Shown in pieces: positions 51,381 to 51,630 of a stretch of 51,630 nt of DNA; positions within the stretch are counted from its first letter, which is position 1; each line of letters opens with the position of its first letter. This DNA comes from Bacillota bacterium (lineage in GTDB: Bacteria; Bacillota; Clostridia; Christensenellales; UMGS416): contig JAEZSC010000154.1 of the NCBI GenBank assembly GCA_023422005.1, forward strand, positions 1 through 51,630, given 5' to 3'. The position numbers and the translations under genes are program-made. The notes below the pieces were generated by a model that did no database searches, had not been told where the DNA came from, and saw only the letters and a list, made by a program, of their open reading frames with translations.

Positions 51381-51630
51381 ATAATGGGATCTCTCTGCAA
51401 TATGAAGTGGGAGCCTAACTTCGTGTTATCATGATCCCAGTGCTCTTAGGGCAGTAGATTGAGTTGCGTGTTAAAAGACTTGCTACCCGCTGGAGAGGGA
51501 CCAGGAGCTTCGTGTTATGAATAGCGAGTTATCCGAGGTTAGGCAACAGAAAGAGCACAGCAGCGCGAAAGAACTGCTGTGCTTGTTTTACATCTGCAAT
51601 TGCCTAACGTTGGATAACTGCCATTGAACG
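51381..51630 (+). repeat. Structured cassette-border repeat, copy D (runs to window end)
   Basis: First part (51381-51475) aligns with A and B: P1 GGGATCTC (51386-51393) / GGGAGCCT (51409-51416), P2 TGCTC-tta-GGGCA (51441-51453). GCCTAAC at 51413-51419 is matched by GTTAGGC at 51538-51544, 125 nt apart, as in R-boxes of integron attC sites. Second part (51504-51630) equals the module of copy C and has a strong hairpin AGCACAGCAG / CTGCTGTGCT (51554-51583 area), then GCCTAAC again at 51602-51608. Confidence 0.75.

Noticed and set aside
36521..51630. CRISPR array made of the A-D repeats
   Set aside because: The copies are ~100-250 nt long, kilobases apart and separated by genes, not by short uniform spacers; no cas genes.
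1..51630. tRNA or rRNA genes
   Set aside because: No cloverleaf with TTCGA-type T loop or rRNA core sequence was seen on either strand; the tRNA-like signal at 14,333 is the T-box.

Overview
The window looks like chromosome from a GC-rich, Gram-positive Clostridia-type bacterium. The pointers are a T-box leader in front of valS, strong Shine-Dalgarno sites, a BofC-like protein, topoisomerase III, a YesM/YesN two-component pair beside a sugar ABC importer, and a palindromic intergenic repeat of a type I associate with gut Clostridia. No species can be named from sequence reading alone.

Layout. Positions 1-24,400 are GC-rich and mostly housekeeping or accessory metabolism: rplA, an aldo/keto reductase, a BofC-like protein, an RsuA-type pseudouridine synthase with a GNAT enzyme and topB, a MATE pump with an orphan glutamate-kinase-like protein and a lipoprotein, valS-folC under a T-box, a secreted PIG-L deacetylase, a methyltransferase-type UroD homologue, a tandem-GNAT protein, a MerR regulator, a GH31 alpha-xylosidase-like enzyme, a metallo-beta-lactamase-fold hydrolase and a Tet(M)-like translational GTPase. 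At 24,400 the composition turns AT-rich and gene fragments appear.

Positions 24,800-35,600 form one operon behind a divergent AraC-type regulator: E1-alpha, E1-beta, E2, a periplasmic-type binding lipoprotein, permease, double ATPase, second permease, and E3. It joins a complete acetoin-dehydrogenase-type 2-oxo acid dehydrogenase complex to a ribose/AI-2-type ABC importer. Three copies of TTTATTAC lie in the divergent control region. The right flank (35,600-36,400) holds a GC-rich palindromic repeat, an IS256-type transposase C-terminus and a histidine kinase fragment.

Positions 36,500-40,110 hold a very AT-rich gene for a 1010-residue SF2 helicase with a possible C-terminal PD-(D/E)XK-like nuclease domain. 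It is bracketed by two copies of a ~100-nt structured repeat (A and B). Relatives of the repeat recur at 48,150 (C) and 51,380 (D), where they bracket a frameshifted IS200 and a zinc-ribbon membrane protein. The copies share orientation and show covarying hairpins. The C and D copies add GTTAGGC/GCCTAAC boxes. They look like ends of exchangeable gene cassettes (attC-like or MITE-like), and this is the most interesting pattern in the window.

Positions 40,200-47,900 return to GC-rich sequence: a minus-strand set of YesM kinase, YesN regulator, sugar-binding lipoprotein, two MalFG-type permeases and a DUF624 (YesL-like) membrane protein. No rRNA, tRNA, CRISPR array or site-specific recombinase was seen.
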